A DNA stretch of 64,000 nucleotides from Emydura subglobosa (lineage: Eukaryota; Chordata; Testudines; Chelidae), in the NCBI GenBank assembly GCA_007922225.1, contig ML679966.1, forward strand, positions 56,105,889 to 56,169,888, read 5' to 3'. The position numbers and the translations under genes were made by a program. The notes below the pieces were generated by a model, which saw only the letters and a list, made by a program, of their open reading frames with translations, made no database searches and was not told the DNA's origin. This document shows, piece after piece, positions 1 through 12,700 of this stretch; within the stretch, counting starts at the first letter, position 1; each line of letters starts with the position of its first letter.

Positions 1-3000
1 TGTATGCTTTTATCACTGTTGGCCTGTGGAGCAAGACACAGCAACCAGAATCTGAAGTTTCACATATCTTTTGACCATTTTTGGGTAGTATTTCCAGTCA
101 AACAGAATATTACTAACCTAGCTGGAGTGCTATTTTCAAAGCTTTTCCTCTGACAATGCTAGGAGGATGCATTTCAGTTCTTCCAGAAGCATAACCTTTT
201 ACTTTACCAACAACAGTTCACTTTATATATATTTGCATTAAGAGTTTAAGAGAAATGCTAGATCAGTGCTTCTCAAATTGTAGGGTGTGCTCCATGGTGG
301 GGATAGAAAGAACTGATCAGGTGGACAAGGGTTGACCTCAGTTATTCCCCAGAGCCTCAGCTGTCATTTGAAAAGAAATATCTAGCTGTTATATTTATAA
401 AGAATACCTTCAAATTGTGAAATGAATAAAAAATATATTATGGTGTCTCACTGTGTTTGCAAAAAACCTGAAACAATTACTCAACGGTCTGAACTATTCA
501 TTTCAATACGTGCTAACTCAGATGCCAATGATTATAGTTAACAATGTCAACATTTAAAAAATATTTAACTGCTCAAAGCATGTAGGAAAAAAGATCTCCA
601 CAAGAGCTGCTGACAGAGTGTGCATGTGTGGGTGGGAGGTATGCTGCACAGAAAATTAAAAGTATCTGCAACTTTCTCATGTATGGCAAGGTTGCAGGGG
701 AGGGGGAACAATTTGTTTCAATTTCCTAAAGGGAGCACTACTTTCAAAAGTTTGGGATACAATGAGCTAGATGATTTGGGGAACTCAAATTATGTCAGTG
801 CCTCATTCTGAAGCCAGCAGAGTCTGGACAGGCTGTAGAAACAGGTACGTGAACCTCTGGGAAAGGGAACAACCTACATCTCTTTAGCAACTCTGTAGGT
901 CAGCTCAAGAACCCTGGTGATGGGCTTTGATGGAAGTCACATCCAGGCCACCTCAGCTGGATGAACAGCCAGCCTGATGAAAGAAAAGGAAAGCTCACTG
1001 AAATATACTGGTAATGCTTTGGTTTACCCAATACCCCAGGAAAGAAAATAGATAATTCTACTTAAATGCAGTTTTGAAGAAGTTCATCTGAATGACAATG
1101 ATAAATACCATGAATTAAATCAATTGAATCACACTTCTCTTTAGCAAGCATATGGATTATCAATGGACCTCTTGCAGCTGTAGGACTCATCTCTTCTCAA
1201 ATGAAGATGTTGGCAGTATCATGGGTAGCCCCACAGCTTTGACACCTCTGCCTTTTTTCATTTTGATAGAAGACCCTTTTTAAAATATCCTAGATTTGAA
1301 GATTAAATAGTCTCTTCAATTCTTAGTATCAGTCACAGCAGATGAAGAATACAACAGCTGGTGAAAGTTAGTTGTTAAATTGATTATCTGAATTTTATAT
1401 TATTACCATAAAGGTTATAATGCCATTACCATAAAGGACAAAAAGGTTTAGGTGATGGCCTAGCTGATGGCCATAAACTAGTTAAATAATAATGCATCCT
1501 ACTGATGTAAGGAGGACTTATTCTGCCAACTTGGACAGTCAGATGTTAAATATTCCAGGTGAATAAAAAAAAATCTAATTTATGTGATTTTTTTATGTTT
1601 AAATAACTGCATTTTGGAACGCTCTACAAAATCATAGCAACAAGGATAAAAGCAGCATAGCAACAGAAATTACTGCTCAAACTAGAATTAGAAAAATGTT
1701 TTTGCTAAAACGTGTCCTTTAAGTGAAGTGTTCCAGATTTTACACAAGAATAGTCTATTTAGAAATACACATTTTCAATTCCACTCAGTGCTCATGAAAA
1801 GTGGCAGATTGATAGCACTGGAATCAGAAGTCTTTTGACCTACAGAGCTGGTACAATACAGTATAGCACATGCTGCAACAATACAAACTTCTCAGATTGC
1901 CCTACCAATCCACTTAATCCCTAACCTGGAATGACCACTTTCTAGGGTGAGAAAATCTTTCAGTCTGAATGCCCATTCATTCCTTGATCTCCACTGAAAG
2001 TGACAGGAAAACACCCATTGAAAGCTCCCATCAACTACATTCTTTGATTAGCCAATAGGTTTGTTGACAAGTGAAGTATTTTCTTTATGAAAAAGAGATG
2101 AATTGTTTCCACAGTATTTACTCTCTGGCCCTTTGATGGTTATGAGAGTCTGAGTAGGAATACATTCTGGAACTCCAGCATGGCTGTGACTGACTACCGA
2201 CTAACAACTGGATTTTTTACTGGAGAGAAAATATTGGTGCAACAGAAGTTAACTCCAAGTGATTTATACCTATGTCAGCTATTTAAAAGAAGCCTCACCA
2301 TATATGTCATCGTGTGAATACAGCAATTTCCTGGACATGTCACTCAATTCTAGTCTTATTGTTAATATTGAAAACTTCTAAAACTATTCTACTCTTCAAC
2401 TTCATAACTCCTCTGCATTAGTTCAGGCACTGTAAAGGTACTTAACCTTAGCGTCTATAGTTGTAATATGTTATAAATGGTGATAACTGTTAAACAAGAA
2501 ATATTGTCAGGAGCTTGTTATCTCCCACTACAGTTAAGCCACTGCATGATAGTATGGCAATAGCACTAATTTATTTTTAATCTAGATAATAGTTCCATTT
2601 CCTGTTAGGTGGTTTAAAGAAAGTCTCCTCAAGGAATATTAGAAATGCAGAATAATCAAAGGGCATAAGATGAGGAACAGCCATTTCACATCTATCAATG
2701 CAGAGTTTTTTCAGGCTCATAAAAACAATAGTATAATTTAAATGAACCATTTCATTTCTTGATATCCAAGATGCAAATTTTTATCAGTGTTTATTCTAAC
2801 AAGCAATGAGAGTAAGAATAGAATAAATAAAATGCACAGTTCTGCCACAAACACTCAATAGGTAACATCTAAGGCATTTCAATGCTTAAACATTTTTCTG
2901 ACAGTTAAACAATTAGCAACCTTTTTTTGAAATATCAAAGGCATGGACTAGTTACATTGACACTGACCAGATCATACATAAAATAGATCATCACTTCCAA

Positions 3001-4125
3001 GACTGACTCTTCATTCTGCCTCCCTATCTAATGACATTCCCTGCTGCCTTAAAAACCAACCACAATGCCTTCAATCTCTGTAAAGGTGGAAGAATAGGCA
3101 GCATCTTTCAGGATGACAAAATAGAGCAGTAAATGGTCTTTGTGAAACATTTATAGTACATTTCTAGTTTAATTGAAGAGTAAGGCAAAGATATTTGTGT
3201 GTTTCATTTTAAAACCCACTGCGCAGACATAGCACAACCAGCTGGTTTGGCCTAGGAGCTAGTGGAAGGGGGCCCAGTGAGATTCCAATAATTAGATGCC
3301 AAAAAGAAAACCACATTTATGAAAGAAGTGGATTTTAAGGAGAAATTCAAAAGAAATGGAGGTGCTTGGATTAGGGGGAGAGGGAAGATATTCCAAGCAC
3401 AAAACAAAGTAGTAAATAAACAAAAGTAGTTAGAGAGGATATGAAAAAAGAAATGCAAGTTGGGCCAGAGCTGTGCTGAACCTTACAGGTGAGGCTGAGA
3501 CACTTGAACTCGATTCAGAAGGAAAAGGAAGATAGTGAAAGTAATGATGTGGTCTGAGCAGTAAGTAGAGTTTTCAATAAAACAGAGAGGGGAGAAGTAG
3601 CATAAGAGGATCAGAGAAAGTGGATACAGTAGGGACAGAAAAGTCAATTTATGGGAAGAAGCAATAAAACTCAGCAAGAGCTTGTTTGTGTGGGGAGGGG
3701 AGAAGGGAATTAAAGATTGTAAGTTTATGAACCTGAACAACAAGATGGATGCTGAAATCACGAGCAGTGATGGACAATGTGTATGGAAGGAATGTGCGTG
3801 GAAGAAAAGGGGAGGGTTTTTTTTTTTTTTGGGGGGGGGGGGGGGGTTGTTTTTTTTCCTTTTAGTGGAAAGCAACTCAGCTCTAGACATGTTGAACCTG
3901 AACTGGAAGTGAAACATACAAGAGACACTGAAAAGACAGGGAAGATTTGTGACTGGACAGGTAGTGAAAGTTCCAGGTACAGAGGTACATTTGGGACTTC
4001 CTTACAATTCATGACAACTGTAATATATATAAATACCTATCACAGCAGGTATTTGGATATGCTATTTGTTGAAGCGTACTGATGTAACCACTGGTAGGTG
4101 AACTGGAACCCAACTAGAGATTTTG
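1..4125. other. Intronic DNA with no recognised gene
   Basis: This AT-rich stretch of the KLHL2 intron downstream of the exon at 11206 has no coding similarity that I can support. Positions 264-330 begin with CAGTGCTTCTCAAA, the style of a hAT MITE end, but no partner terminus was found. The purine-rich part at 3240-4020 looks like an old interspersed repeat that I cannot name. Confidence 0.5.
3817..3846. repeat. Homopolymer block T14-G16
   Basis: Fourteen T are followed directly by sixteen G, then TT, G and another T run. Overlapping open frames across this stretch (Phe/Gly-rich or Pro/Lys-rich) come from the low complexity and are not genes. The G run is a possible sequencing or polymerase-slippage trouble spot. 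Confidence 0.9.
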
Positions 4126-4129
4126 ATCA

Positions 4130-4225
4130 CTATAGCAACTTTTCATTGATTTCAGCAGTGTCTACAGGCCTCAGATCAAGTCAGAGCCCCATTGTGCAAT
4201 ACACAGTACCAACAAGTGATATGAC
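4130..4225 (+). repeat. Degenerate old SINE/LINE tail
   Basis: The segment contains GCCCCATTGTGCAATACAC and CAACAAGTGATATGACAGTCC, resembling the common sauropsid repeat tail that reads 'gccccattgtgcaaggcgc ... acagtccctgccccaa'. It is strongly diverged and has no visible ends. Confidence 0.45.
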
Positions 4226-5795
4226 AGTCCCTCCCCCAACTAGATAGAAATGTTTGTTTTATTAAAATAGGTCTGTTGCATAAATTTACAGTTTCCAGGC
4301 AAGTGAGAGCAGCCGAACAAGGACAATGAACCTCAAAAAAGCAGACTAACAAACTCAGAGAACTGGTAAGTAAGGACTCATGGGAAGAACATCTAAAGGG
4401 ATAAAGGATTCAGGAGACTGGCAGCTTCTCAAGGATACAATATTAAAGGCATAACTGTACATTTTCTTGATGCAAAGGAAAAACAGGAAGACGACGCAGC
4501 AGCAGCCAATATGGCTCCATCAGGAACTCTTTAATGACCTGAAAATCAAAAAGGAATCTTACAAAAAATGGAAACAATGGACAGAAGAATAGCACACACA
4601 TGTAGGGACAAAATCAGAAAGGCTAAAGCACAAAATGAGTTACACCTAGCAAAGAACATAAATGACAATAAGAAGGGGTTCTTTAAATACATTAGGAGTA
4701 AGAGAAAGACGAAGGAACGATGAAGGTCCTCTGCTTAGCAGGGATGGAGAGCTAGTAACTGATGATGAGCGGAAGGCTGTTTTAATACCCAGTTTGCTTC
4801 AGTCTTCACTAAAAGGACTAAAAGAGTTTGTGGTGACCAGATACTCAGCAATAAATATTAACAAGGGGGAATGAATGCAAGCCACAATAGGATAAGAACA
4901 AGTTAAAGAACATTTTTTAGATAGGTAAGATGTATTCAAATCAGCAGAGTCTGATGAAATTCATTCCAGGGAATTTAAGGATCTAACTGAAGCAATCTCT
5001 GAACTGTTAGCAATTATTTTTAAGAATTCATGAGGGCGGGTGAGGTCCCAGAGGACTGGAGAAGGGCAAACATACTACCTAGTTTTTGAAAGGGGAAACA
5101 AAGAGGACTCAAAAAACTATAGACTAACCAGCCTAACTTTGATATCTGGAAAGATACTGGAACAAATTATTTAACAATCATCTTTGTAAGCACCTAAAGG
5201 ATGACAGGGTTATAAGGAATAGCCAACATAAATTTGTCAAGAACAAATCAACACAAACCAACCTAATTTCCTTCTTTGACTGAGTTACTGGCCTAGTGGA
5301 TGGGGGGGAAGCAATAGACATTATATATCTTCATCTTAGTAAAGCTTCTGACATACTCCCAACGATACTCTCATACGCAAACTAGGGAAATGTGGTCTAC
5401 ATGAAACTATTATTAGGTGGGCACACATCTAGTTGAAAGGCCGTATTCAAAGAATAGTTATCAATTGCTCACTGTCAAACTGCTGGGGACATATCTAGTG
5501 GAGCCCCACAGATGTCAGTGTTGAGTCCGATACTATTCAATACTTTCATTAATGAGTTGGATAATGGAGTGGAGACTATGCTTATACAATTTGCAGGTAC
5601 CACCACTCAGGGAGCGAGCTGCAAGCACTTTGGAGGAAGGAATAGAATTCAGGATGACTGAGACAAATTGGAGAATTGGTCTGAACAGAACAAGATGAAA
5701 TTCAATAAAGATAAGTGCAAAGTACTTCACTTGGGAAGGAAAAATCAAAAGAACAATTACAAAATGGAGAATAACTGGCTAGATAGTAGTACTGC

Positions 5796-6864
5796 TCTGA
5801 CAGTCTGCATCCCTGTGTTCACCCTTTTTAAAAACTATAATGTATTGTGTACAAAGTATGCCTTGTGAGGTATCACTTGAAAACTCAATGTGCTGATCAT
5901 TATTGTCCTGGTAAAATGTGTGTGGCAACATTGTATGTAAAGTTATAAGATTCTACTGTATAACGTTACTGAGACAAATTCTAAGTTTAGAAAAGCAAGC
6001 ACAAATCAGTTCCTCAATGATAAAAGGCAAACCAAGCCTAAACTTGGTGCCAACAAAATCAGAAGAACTATCTATCACCTGGTTAAGTGGCCATTCTTTG
6101 GGCGGAAAAAGGGTGAGAATGAACTAGAAACAACTGGAAGTTACTGTCCCACAGACTTTCTGTGTTCTGAACCCCATCTAGAGATGATTCTCAAAGAGAA
6201 AAAGGATAAAAATGAGGAACAAATGCCCCAAATCATCTCTCCCTTCATCTCTACTCATAGCATCGATAACACTTGAAGGACAAAGGAAGTTCATTGGAAT
6301 GGAAAGGGATCCTGGCTGAAAGATTCAGCCAGTAAGACTGCTAGAGTATGTGGTGAGAGAGACTTTATTTTAATTGATTTAGCTTGTTAAGTTAGATATT
6401 GTGTTTTATCTTTTATTTTCTTGTAACCAATTCTGACTCTTATCCCTCATTACTTGTAATCATTTAAAATCTGTGTCTTTCTGTAGTTAATAAACTTATT
6501 TTATAGTTTTACCTAAACCAGCATGTGTTCAGATTCAAGAAATTTCATTTGGGATAACAGGATTTGTGCATATCATTTTCTGTTAATGAAATGAAGGACT
6601 TTATATGAGCTTGTATTGTCCAGGAGGGGCTAGGCAATACAAGATGTACATTTTTGGAGGAAAGTCTGGGACTGGGAATTGCGGGTGTTGCCCTGCAGTG
6701 TAATCCATGGGTGGCTGGCTATAGCACTCAGACAGTATAGCTGGGAATGATTTACATGCTGGAGGCTGTGTGTGGGTGTGTGACGCAGTGTAAATGACAC
6801 CCCAGGTTGGAGAATTGAGGGGACACAGTAGTCCATCAGTCCAGATTGTACCTTGCTTTTTACA
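5796..6864 (+). mobile_element. Solo LTR (about 1.07 kb) inserted in CR1
   Basis: CR1 sequence is interrupted exactly between two copies of ACTGC (5791-5795 and 6865-6869), a 5-bp target duplication typical of LTR-element integrases. The insert starts TCTGACAG, probably a mutated TG, and ends TACA. It contains a polyadenylation signal AATAAA at 6489-6494, placing the R/U5 side to the right and the orientation on the plus strand, antisense to KLHL2. There is no coding region. The style resembles the pair of LTRs at 23776 and 53743 but is much more diverged. Confidence 0.82.
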
Positions 6865-7404
6865 ACTGCTGAAAAGGATCTGGGGATTACAAACTGAATA
6901 TGAGTCAACAATGTGATGCAGTTGCAAAAATGGCAAACAGTCTTGGGGTGTATTAACAGGAGTGCTGTATGTAAGACATGGGAGATAATAATCCCTGCTC
7001 TACTTGGTGCAGGTGAGGCCTCAGCTGGAGTACTGAGTCCAGTTCTAGGCATCATACTTTAGAAAGATGTGGACAAACTGGAGAGAATCCAGAAGAGAAC
7101 AAAAAAACATGAAAACATGTTTAGAAAACAGGATCTATAAGGAAAGCTATAAAGAACCATATTTAGTCTTGAGAAAACTAGATTGAATGGGGGACCGGAC
7201 AACAATGTTCAAATATGCTAAGGGCTGTTATAAAGAAGATTGTGATCAATTGTTCTACATGTCCACTGAAGGTAGGACAAGTAATAATGGGCTTAATCTG
7301 CAGCAAGGAAGATTCAGGATACACATTAGGAAAAACTTTCTAGCTATAAGTGTAGTTAATAGGCTCCGGAATAGGCTTCCAAGGGAGGTTGTAGAATCCC
7401 CATC

Positions 7405-8172
7405 TGTGATGGGGTATACACCCACTTCAGTCCTGAAAGACCTGAGTTAGACCAGGCAGGTCCAATCAACCAATTCAGCTGTAATGGGGGAGATTTAAGC
7501 TGTGTGGAAGAAGCTCAACTGTGAGGGAACAGACAGGGCTTCTATAAAGCCAGGAGGCTGGCAATAATGAGGATGAAACTGCAGTCTCTCTTCTTGAGGT
7601 AAGGAAGAAGGAAGGGGAGGATATGAACCCAAGAAAAGGGATAGGAATCTACAAAGAAAGGTTTACCTAGTTCGCCAAAGAGAGAGGGGTCTGACTAGGA
7701 AGGCTGGTGAAGGAGCAGCTTAAAGGAGCATGACAGGAAGTAGTCCAGGAAAGAGAGCAATAAGATTGGTGAAGACCCAGAACATAACTGCTTGCTATAG
7801 AGTCCTGAACTGAAACCCAGAGCAGAGGGTGGGCCTGGGTTTCCCTACCATCCAAGGCAGAATGGTATTGCTTGGGGCAGTGACTGAATAGACTACATGA
7901 AATATAGCAGGAGTGACATAGCCAGGGCAGTGGGCATGAAGACTGCCTGATGCTGCTTGAGCAGAAAGATATTGAAGACCTCTCCCAGAAGGGGAAATCA
8001 CAGTGTGACCTGGTCGGAGGGTTGAGCCACAAAGCAGCCATACTGCAATCCCGTGAGCAGAAAGAGAGCTGCAATGGTGAGAGAAGAAAGGGAGCACTGA
8101 ACCAGGTGGAACTAATCCCCAGAATTGGCCTAAGGGGACACCATTCAGTGGTGAGTAGAGCACCCCCTGACA
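7405..8172 (+). mobile_element. Solo LTR (768 bp) inserted in the CR1 3' end
   Basis: The insert begins TGTGATGGGG and ends CCCCTGACA, the TG...CA ends of an LTR. It is flanked by the 5-bp duplication CCATC (7400-7404 and 8173-8177). Removing it restores a continuous CR1 3' end. Internal sequence such as CAGAGCAGAGGGTGGGCC matches a GC-rich LTR family that I know from turtle genomes; similar LTRs lie at 27505-28165 and 51332-51863. I saw no clear AATAAA. Whether the parent is Gypsy-like or ERV cannot be told from the LTR alone. Confidence 0.83.
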
Positions 8173-8306
8173 CCATCACTGGAAATTTTTAAGAACAGAT
8201 TAGAAAAACACTTGTTAGGGATGGTCTAGATTTATTTGGCCCTACCTCAACATACTGGGCTGGATTTGATGATTTATTAATGTCCCTTCCAGCCCTATGT
8301 TTTATG

Positions 8307-9689
8307 ATGGTATAATAAGTTCATAGTGCTTTTAGGACATCTTTTTATTATTCTACAATTTGCAATTCTAAGAAATTCTCAATTACATTGTGTCAGGAAA
8401 ATATGTAATGAAGTAAAAAAGTAACTGCCTTAGAGCAACAATATATATATCCAAGTATATTAGACAAAATCATTAGACTGCCAATTGCTGATCTGATGAT
8501 GGATTCTGGAACTACCTCTATCTCAGCTATATTAACCCTGGTAGATTTACAATCTACAGCAGAAAAATTATGGAATATCAATGTATTTACAAATGAGGGA
8601 TAGCATTAAAACCTCATTTTAGAATATCAAAACTATTGCATTGTATTATATTAATTATATTATATTAGCCTTTATTAAGATCTACACAAAATTTAGTAGG
8701 AGGAAAAAATAGGGACAGCTGAGAGTTCTAACCTTCCCCAGCACCTCAGGGAAGCATCCCTACCCAGCAGATGTTCCTCATGGTAGTAGTCCTTGGGGTG
8801 TCTGCTTGGGCAGATAGCTGGCCTCCTGTGGTAGTAAGCTACATTATCAATTCAGAAATGTGGCCCCTTTCTATCTTGTGTTGAGGTAGGAGCGTGGCAC
8901 TCCACGCACTCTTTTAGTGGCATTTCAAAAACTTTGGGATGGACAGAAAAGATTTTGGGAAGAGAAGCAGACAGTAGGACACCCATCCAGTGCCTTCTCT
9001 GCCTCACCTCATCACCTTTCCATGTCATTGGAGCAGCCAGCAGGGTACAGAGACTACACAATATGTTGCCAGTGTGCTTGCAACAATGCTAGTAGAAGTT
9101 GTAAAACCAGAGTTCCACTTGTGGCAGCTGATGTGACCACAGCAGTAGCAAGCACACCTGCAGTGAGGCAGCTGCTAAAATGAGCAGCATTCTCCTTAAT
9201 GTTAATTTCAAAGAAGATCAGCAGAATGTTTTGCTGTGCGCACCCCTGAATACAACAGATTCCTGTCTCTTTCCCCCCACACACACCACTCTCAACAACA
9301 CCTGGCCAATAATTCTGGGGAGAGACAGTAAGGTTATTCTTTGGGAAACACTCCAAACTTATTTTGACTTATGACCCATTTTTACACATACAACATATGT
9401 TTGGTGCAGGGAACCTTTAGGTCCCTCCCAGCCACTTCCTACAGAAGTATAGCCCATATGCTTTTTCCTTTTAGCTTCAGCAATTGGCTTACATCGTTTT
9501 ACACTGTTTATGCTGTCAAGATTGTCTCCACAAGGAAGGGAACTAAAAGCGTACTTTTAAAAAAATAAATGAAAGTTGATATTTTTCTTCAGAGTACCCA
9601 AAAATGGCTCAGTTAACAGGGATTTGGATAAGCCCAAAAGAGTCTCCAATTTATCAATCCAGTGCACAAGATAACCCTGAACTACAAGG
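8307..9689. other. Intronic DNA with no recognised gene
   Basis: Open frames here (for example around 8852-9374 on both strands) lack family motifs, overlap on opposite strands and look like chance. No repeat end or RNA gene was recognised. Confidence 0.5.
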
Positions 9690-9694
9690 GTTAC

Positions 9695-10519
9695 TGTTGG
9701 AGGCCCAGGGCAATTTGAGTTGCTTGACCATGGTTTTGAGGCCTAGCATAGTTTAAGTTGCTTGCTTGATTATTCTGGCCTCTGCAGCCTGACATCTTCC
9801 GGTTGGCAGAGACAAACAGGAGTACTGAGTAACCTTGCAGATCTCTCAGTTTCTGCATATCACAGCATATAATAAGATAAAATACATAACATGTATGCTT
9901 GCAGCTGCACATAGATAACGGTGAGGGGAATAACAAGTTATCCTTGAACATCTGGGGGTACACTTTTTCACTGCCAAAGGGCATACACTTCCTCACCACC
10001 CCTCCTATCACCAGATGTCGTTTTGACGACCCCAATTATCATGGTGAGAATGGAATGTAGTCAAGAGTCAGAAACCAATATAGGTAATAGAATATGTAAT
10101 AATTAGTAAAGAGGTAATTAGGTGAAAGCTGTGTATAGAAAGGTATAAGAAGTCACCACTTAGACAAAGGGACGCGCTCCATCAACACCTGATTCCGTTG
10201 GAGGTGCTACCAGTCGGACCAAAGGATCCACCAATTCCCTGGTGGGGCCTCTGAAAAAAATTGTTTCTGTATACAGCCTTCGGAGCGACTGCATAGCTCT
10301 CTAGATTTAGTGAGTATCATATATTGTAGTTAATTTTAGGCTTTGTATTTAACTAGTATATTTATAGAAAACCTTGCACATTAAACTTTATTGAGCTACA
10401 AATCGGGCATACTGTGTCTCACTTGTAGCCACACTGATCACTAAGCCACCAGTATCAACAGTTACAAGCTAAGCAAATCTCTTGCTCGATCACAAATTTC
10501 TTGGCTTCTGATCCTGACA
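9695..10519 (+). mobile_element. Solo LTR (825 bp)
   Basis: The element starts TGTTGGAGGCCC and ends TCCTGACA. The flanking 5-mers are GTTAC (9690-9694) and ATTAC (10520-10524), a target duplication with one mismatch. A TATA-like TATAAGA (10144-10150) lies upstream of an ATTAAA polyadenylation signal (10380-10385), the promoter and poly(A) order expected inside an LTR. The orientation is plus, antisense to KLHL2. It has no internal coding region and no partner LTR nearby. Confidence 0.77.
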
Positions 10520-10560
10520 ATTACACAACATGAAGATGCACTTCCCTTTGTGTCCCCTCA

Positions 10561-11005
10561 GGGTTGCCAATTGTCTGTAAATTTATGGACAGTCAGTAAA
10601 AAAAAAATGTACAATTTTAACACTGTCCATAAACCCTTAAATAAATGAAAATGTCCATGAAACTGGGTAGAAATAAAACTTATTGTGTGTTTTGAAATTG
10701 ATTGTCATCATTCAGAATCACTTCTTATATCATAGAACTACACTGACCATGACTTTCTCAATTTTCTGTTTTCTATTATTGCACATGTGCAAAGAACCCA
10801 ATTGATTAATTAACTGCAGTTAAAACAATTGCATAATTCCGAATTCCTGTGTACAGAATATCATGAGTGTGTACACAGTTTTTGACATTATTATATTGTT
10901 TATGGTATTTTTAGTGATGTCAGTAAAAAGTTTACCATGTCAGTAAAAAAATCAACTGCAGATCTTCATATGAGTAAAAAGTAAAATGCAAGGTTGGCAA
11001 CTTTT
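10561..11005. mobile_element. hAT-like MITE beside the KLHL2 exon
   Basis: The ends carry short inverted repeats (GGGTTGCCAA on the left; TTGGCAACTT on the right). The interior has repeated CAGTAAAAA and GTCCATAAA-type words in both orientations. Flanks TCCCCTCA (10553-10560) and TGTCCTCA (11006-11013) could be an eroded 8-bp duplication, as made by hAT transposases. It lies about 200 bp inside the intron downstream of the exon at 11206. Confidence 0.55.
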
Positions 11006-11198
11006 TGTCCTCATAACCAATGTTTTGGCCAGAAGACTTTTTCTTGTGATAGATTTTATAGATCCCACTACACTTTGTCAAAAAAAAATTTTTACTTCTC
11101 TCCAACATCTTGGATAAATTCTCTTTCGTTAGGGCACACAAGAAAAAGCACCTTCCTAAAAACCAATGATAGAGAAGATTATTTTCTGTATGCTGTTA

Positions 11199-11208
11199 GA
11201 CTTGCCTG
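11199..11208 (-). promoter_or_regulatory. KLHL2: Likely GC-AG intron donor of KLHL2
   Basis: On the minus strand the exon-intron junction is CAG|GCAAGTC, with GC at 11205-11204 instead of GT. The remaining positions match the donor consensus (AG before; AAGT at +3 to +6), as is typical of real GC-AG donors, which need strong flanking pairing with U1. The nearest GT, four bases downstream, would add 4 nt and break the phase expected from the family protein. Confidence 0.8.
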
Positions 11209-11368
11209 CATATGTGTTGGCCTTGTTCAATAGATCTGTGCATGCATGCATGTCAGCAAACGCACGAATCCCTAAGCAGTTGATAGGATGAAGCTGGGAT
11301 TCCAAAAACTCACAGCAAGTCCTCTTCACATCCTGCAACTGTAACAGACCAGCTGCTGGGAGAAGCAC
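11206..11368 (-). CDS. KLHL2: KLHL2 coding exon: end of BTB and start of BACK domain
   Basis: This 163-nt exon starts in phase 0, exactly where the upstream exon ends (...ENVQ | VLLPAAG...). It encodes 54 codons plus one [16 protein letters not shown], then [11 protein letters not shown], then [20 protein letters not shown] and NTYA. This covers the last BTB helices and the first BACK helices (about residues 136-189). The peptide is nearly identical to vertebrate KLHL2; compared with my memory of the human protein only a K-to-R and a V-to-I change stand out. The acceptor is ttcttacag. The donor side reads TATGCAG|GCAAGTC, so a GC dinucleotide takes the place of GT. The family protein continues AEQHF, which requires exactly the GCA-G break seen here. 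The following exon (starting EQHF) was not found in 1-11205. Selection on the reading frame is obvious against the TE-filled surroundings. Confidence 0.94.
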
Positions 11369-11489
11369 CTGTAAGAAGTAAAAACTAGTTAATATTCCAT
11401 CTGATTTTATGCTACAGTACTTTGACAATATCTGTAAGACAAAGAAGAAAAATATACAAATTTAACACTACAATGAAAATGGAAAAATA

Positions 11490-12700
11490 TCAGAACTATA
11501 AGAGTTAGAGCTAGAAAGACCTACTAGGGCTTTCTGATTCACCTCCCTGCAAACATACATTTATTAGTGTTTGGTGATGTATAGTTTTAAGGTTCACAAG
11601 CAATGGGGCTTTTGCCACTTCTGTTTGGAAATCATTCCACAGACTAATCATGATGTAAGTAAGCTCTTCATAACATTCAGCCTATGTTATTTCTCTTATT
11701 CCCATCCTATTCCTCCTAGCTGTACTTCTCTTCACTACCCCAGAAACTTCTTTCCCCATGGGGAATTATGCCCTTAGAAGTATTTGTAGACTTATGCCTC
11801 CTCTTAGTCATCCTTTAGCCACATTTCAGATATTAAACTCTAGTCTTACTTCATCATAAAATTCTCCCCACTGCCAAGTAATTGTTATTCTCTCCTTCAG
11901 AGGAATTACAGTCAAATGAGACTTATTTATGGTATTTTAGGATTGCCAAGCTTCCTTCTACAGTCGTAGAATTTAATTCTTTCACTGCATTTCACTCATG
12001 AATTTCTCCAACTCTATTTTCCTAAAATCTAACACCACTGCACATGTATGATGTAGTGGGGGAATGGAGGAAACCTCTTTACTATACTGAATTCACATAG
12101 GACATGGCAACTAGACCTAAATCTCCCTATTTCTCTCCTCATGTTCTTGATCAGTTCTTCCCCAACAATAAATAGCTGATCCAGGATGGCTTTTCCGCTG
12201 ATTGGAGTCTATGTTTTGGACCACAAAACTGTCTTCCATTTAATTTAGAAATTTCTTTTATGATGTATGTTTTATTGCATTTGTTACTCAGCTATCCCAA
12301 TAGTACAAATTCCCCTACAAATTCTGTACACTGCGGTTTTGAACATTTTGAGTTATCTTAGTACTTTAGATTTCTCACTCTCCCAAGTCCTGGTGGTCAG
12401 ATGATCTCTGTTTGTATGTTAATCCAAAAACTTTCATACACATTGTTCATTGCTGAATCACAATAGTCAGCTCTGTAAATAATAACAAACAACTATCTAG
12501 TGTCATATTTACATTTTTTTCTTTTCACCAACATACTCTAAACTGTTCCAGTTATGAGCTGCCTCCCACCAGATCATAATCGAAGACTCCCATAATAAAT
12601 AGAAGCACACTGTTAGCTTACATATACTATATTACAACTTTCTAGATCAAACTCTTTCAGTGACAATCCTTCAGCAGAGCTTGTGTAAGTTTGTTGAGTG
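11490..12700 (-). repeat. Ancient CR1/L3-like LINE remnant
   Basis: The plus strand shows strings typical of an antisense old CR1/L3 3' region: GAAATCATTCCACAGACTAA, a cytosine-rich middle, and CAGTTCTTCCCCAACAA near 12155. It is too diverged to find an open frame or ends. Confidence 0.4.

Larger units (their letters stand above)
4290..8306 (+). mobile_element. CR1 LINE (plus strand), interrupted by two solo LTRs
   Basis: This is a decayed CR1 retrotransposon, 5'-truncated within ORF2. The start encodes the endonuclease-RT linker: lysine-rich sequence around 4490-4700, including a degenerate [10 protein letters not shown] at about 4673-4700. The RT body around 4900-5790 is full of frameshifts, and its RT active-site region is unrecognisable. 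The C-terminal ORF2 part (7187-7404) includes EGRTSNNGLNLQQGRF and NRLPREVVESPSV. The 3' end at 8173-8306 includes the usual GGTCTAGATTTATTTGG and CCTTCCAGCCCTATG strings. Two insertions split it: 5796-6864 and 7405-8172, each with a duplicated 5-bp target. Without them, the CR1 sequence reads continuously across each junction. No transposition-competent protein remains. Confidence 0.88.

Noticed and set aside
3483..4082. Overlapping open frames on both strands around 3.5-4.1 kb
   Set aside because: They arise from the T14-G16 homopolymer and purine-rich flanks; the peptides are runs of Phe/Gly or Pro/Lys with no family motif.
1..11205. Next KLHL2 exon (encoding EQHFADV...)
   Set aside because: I scanned the minus strand for this conserved segment and its codons and found no match; the exon probably lies beyond the left edge.
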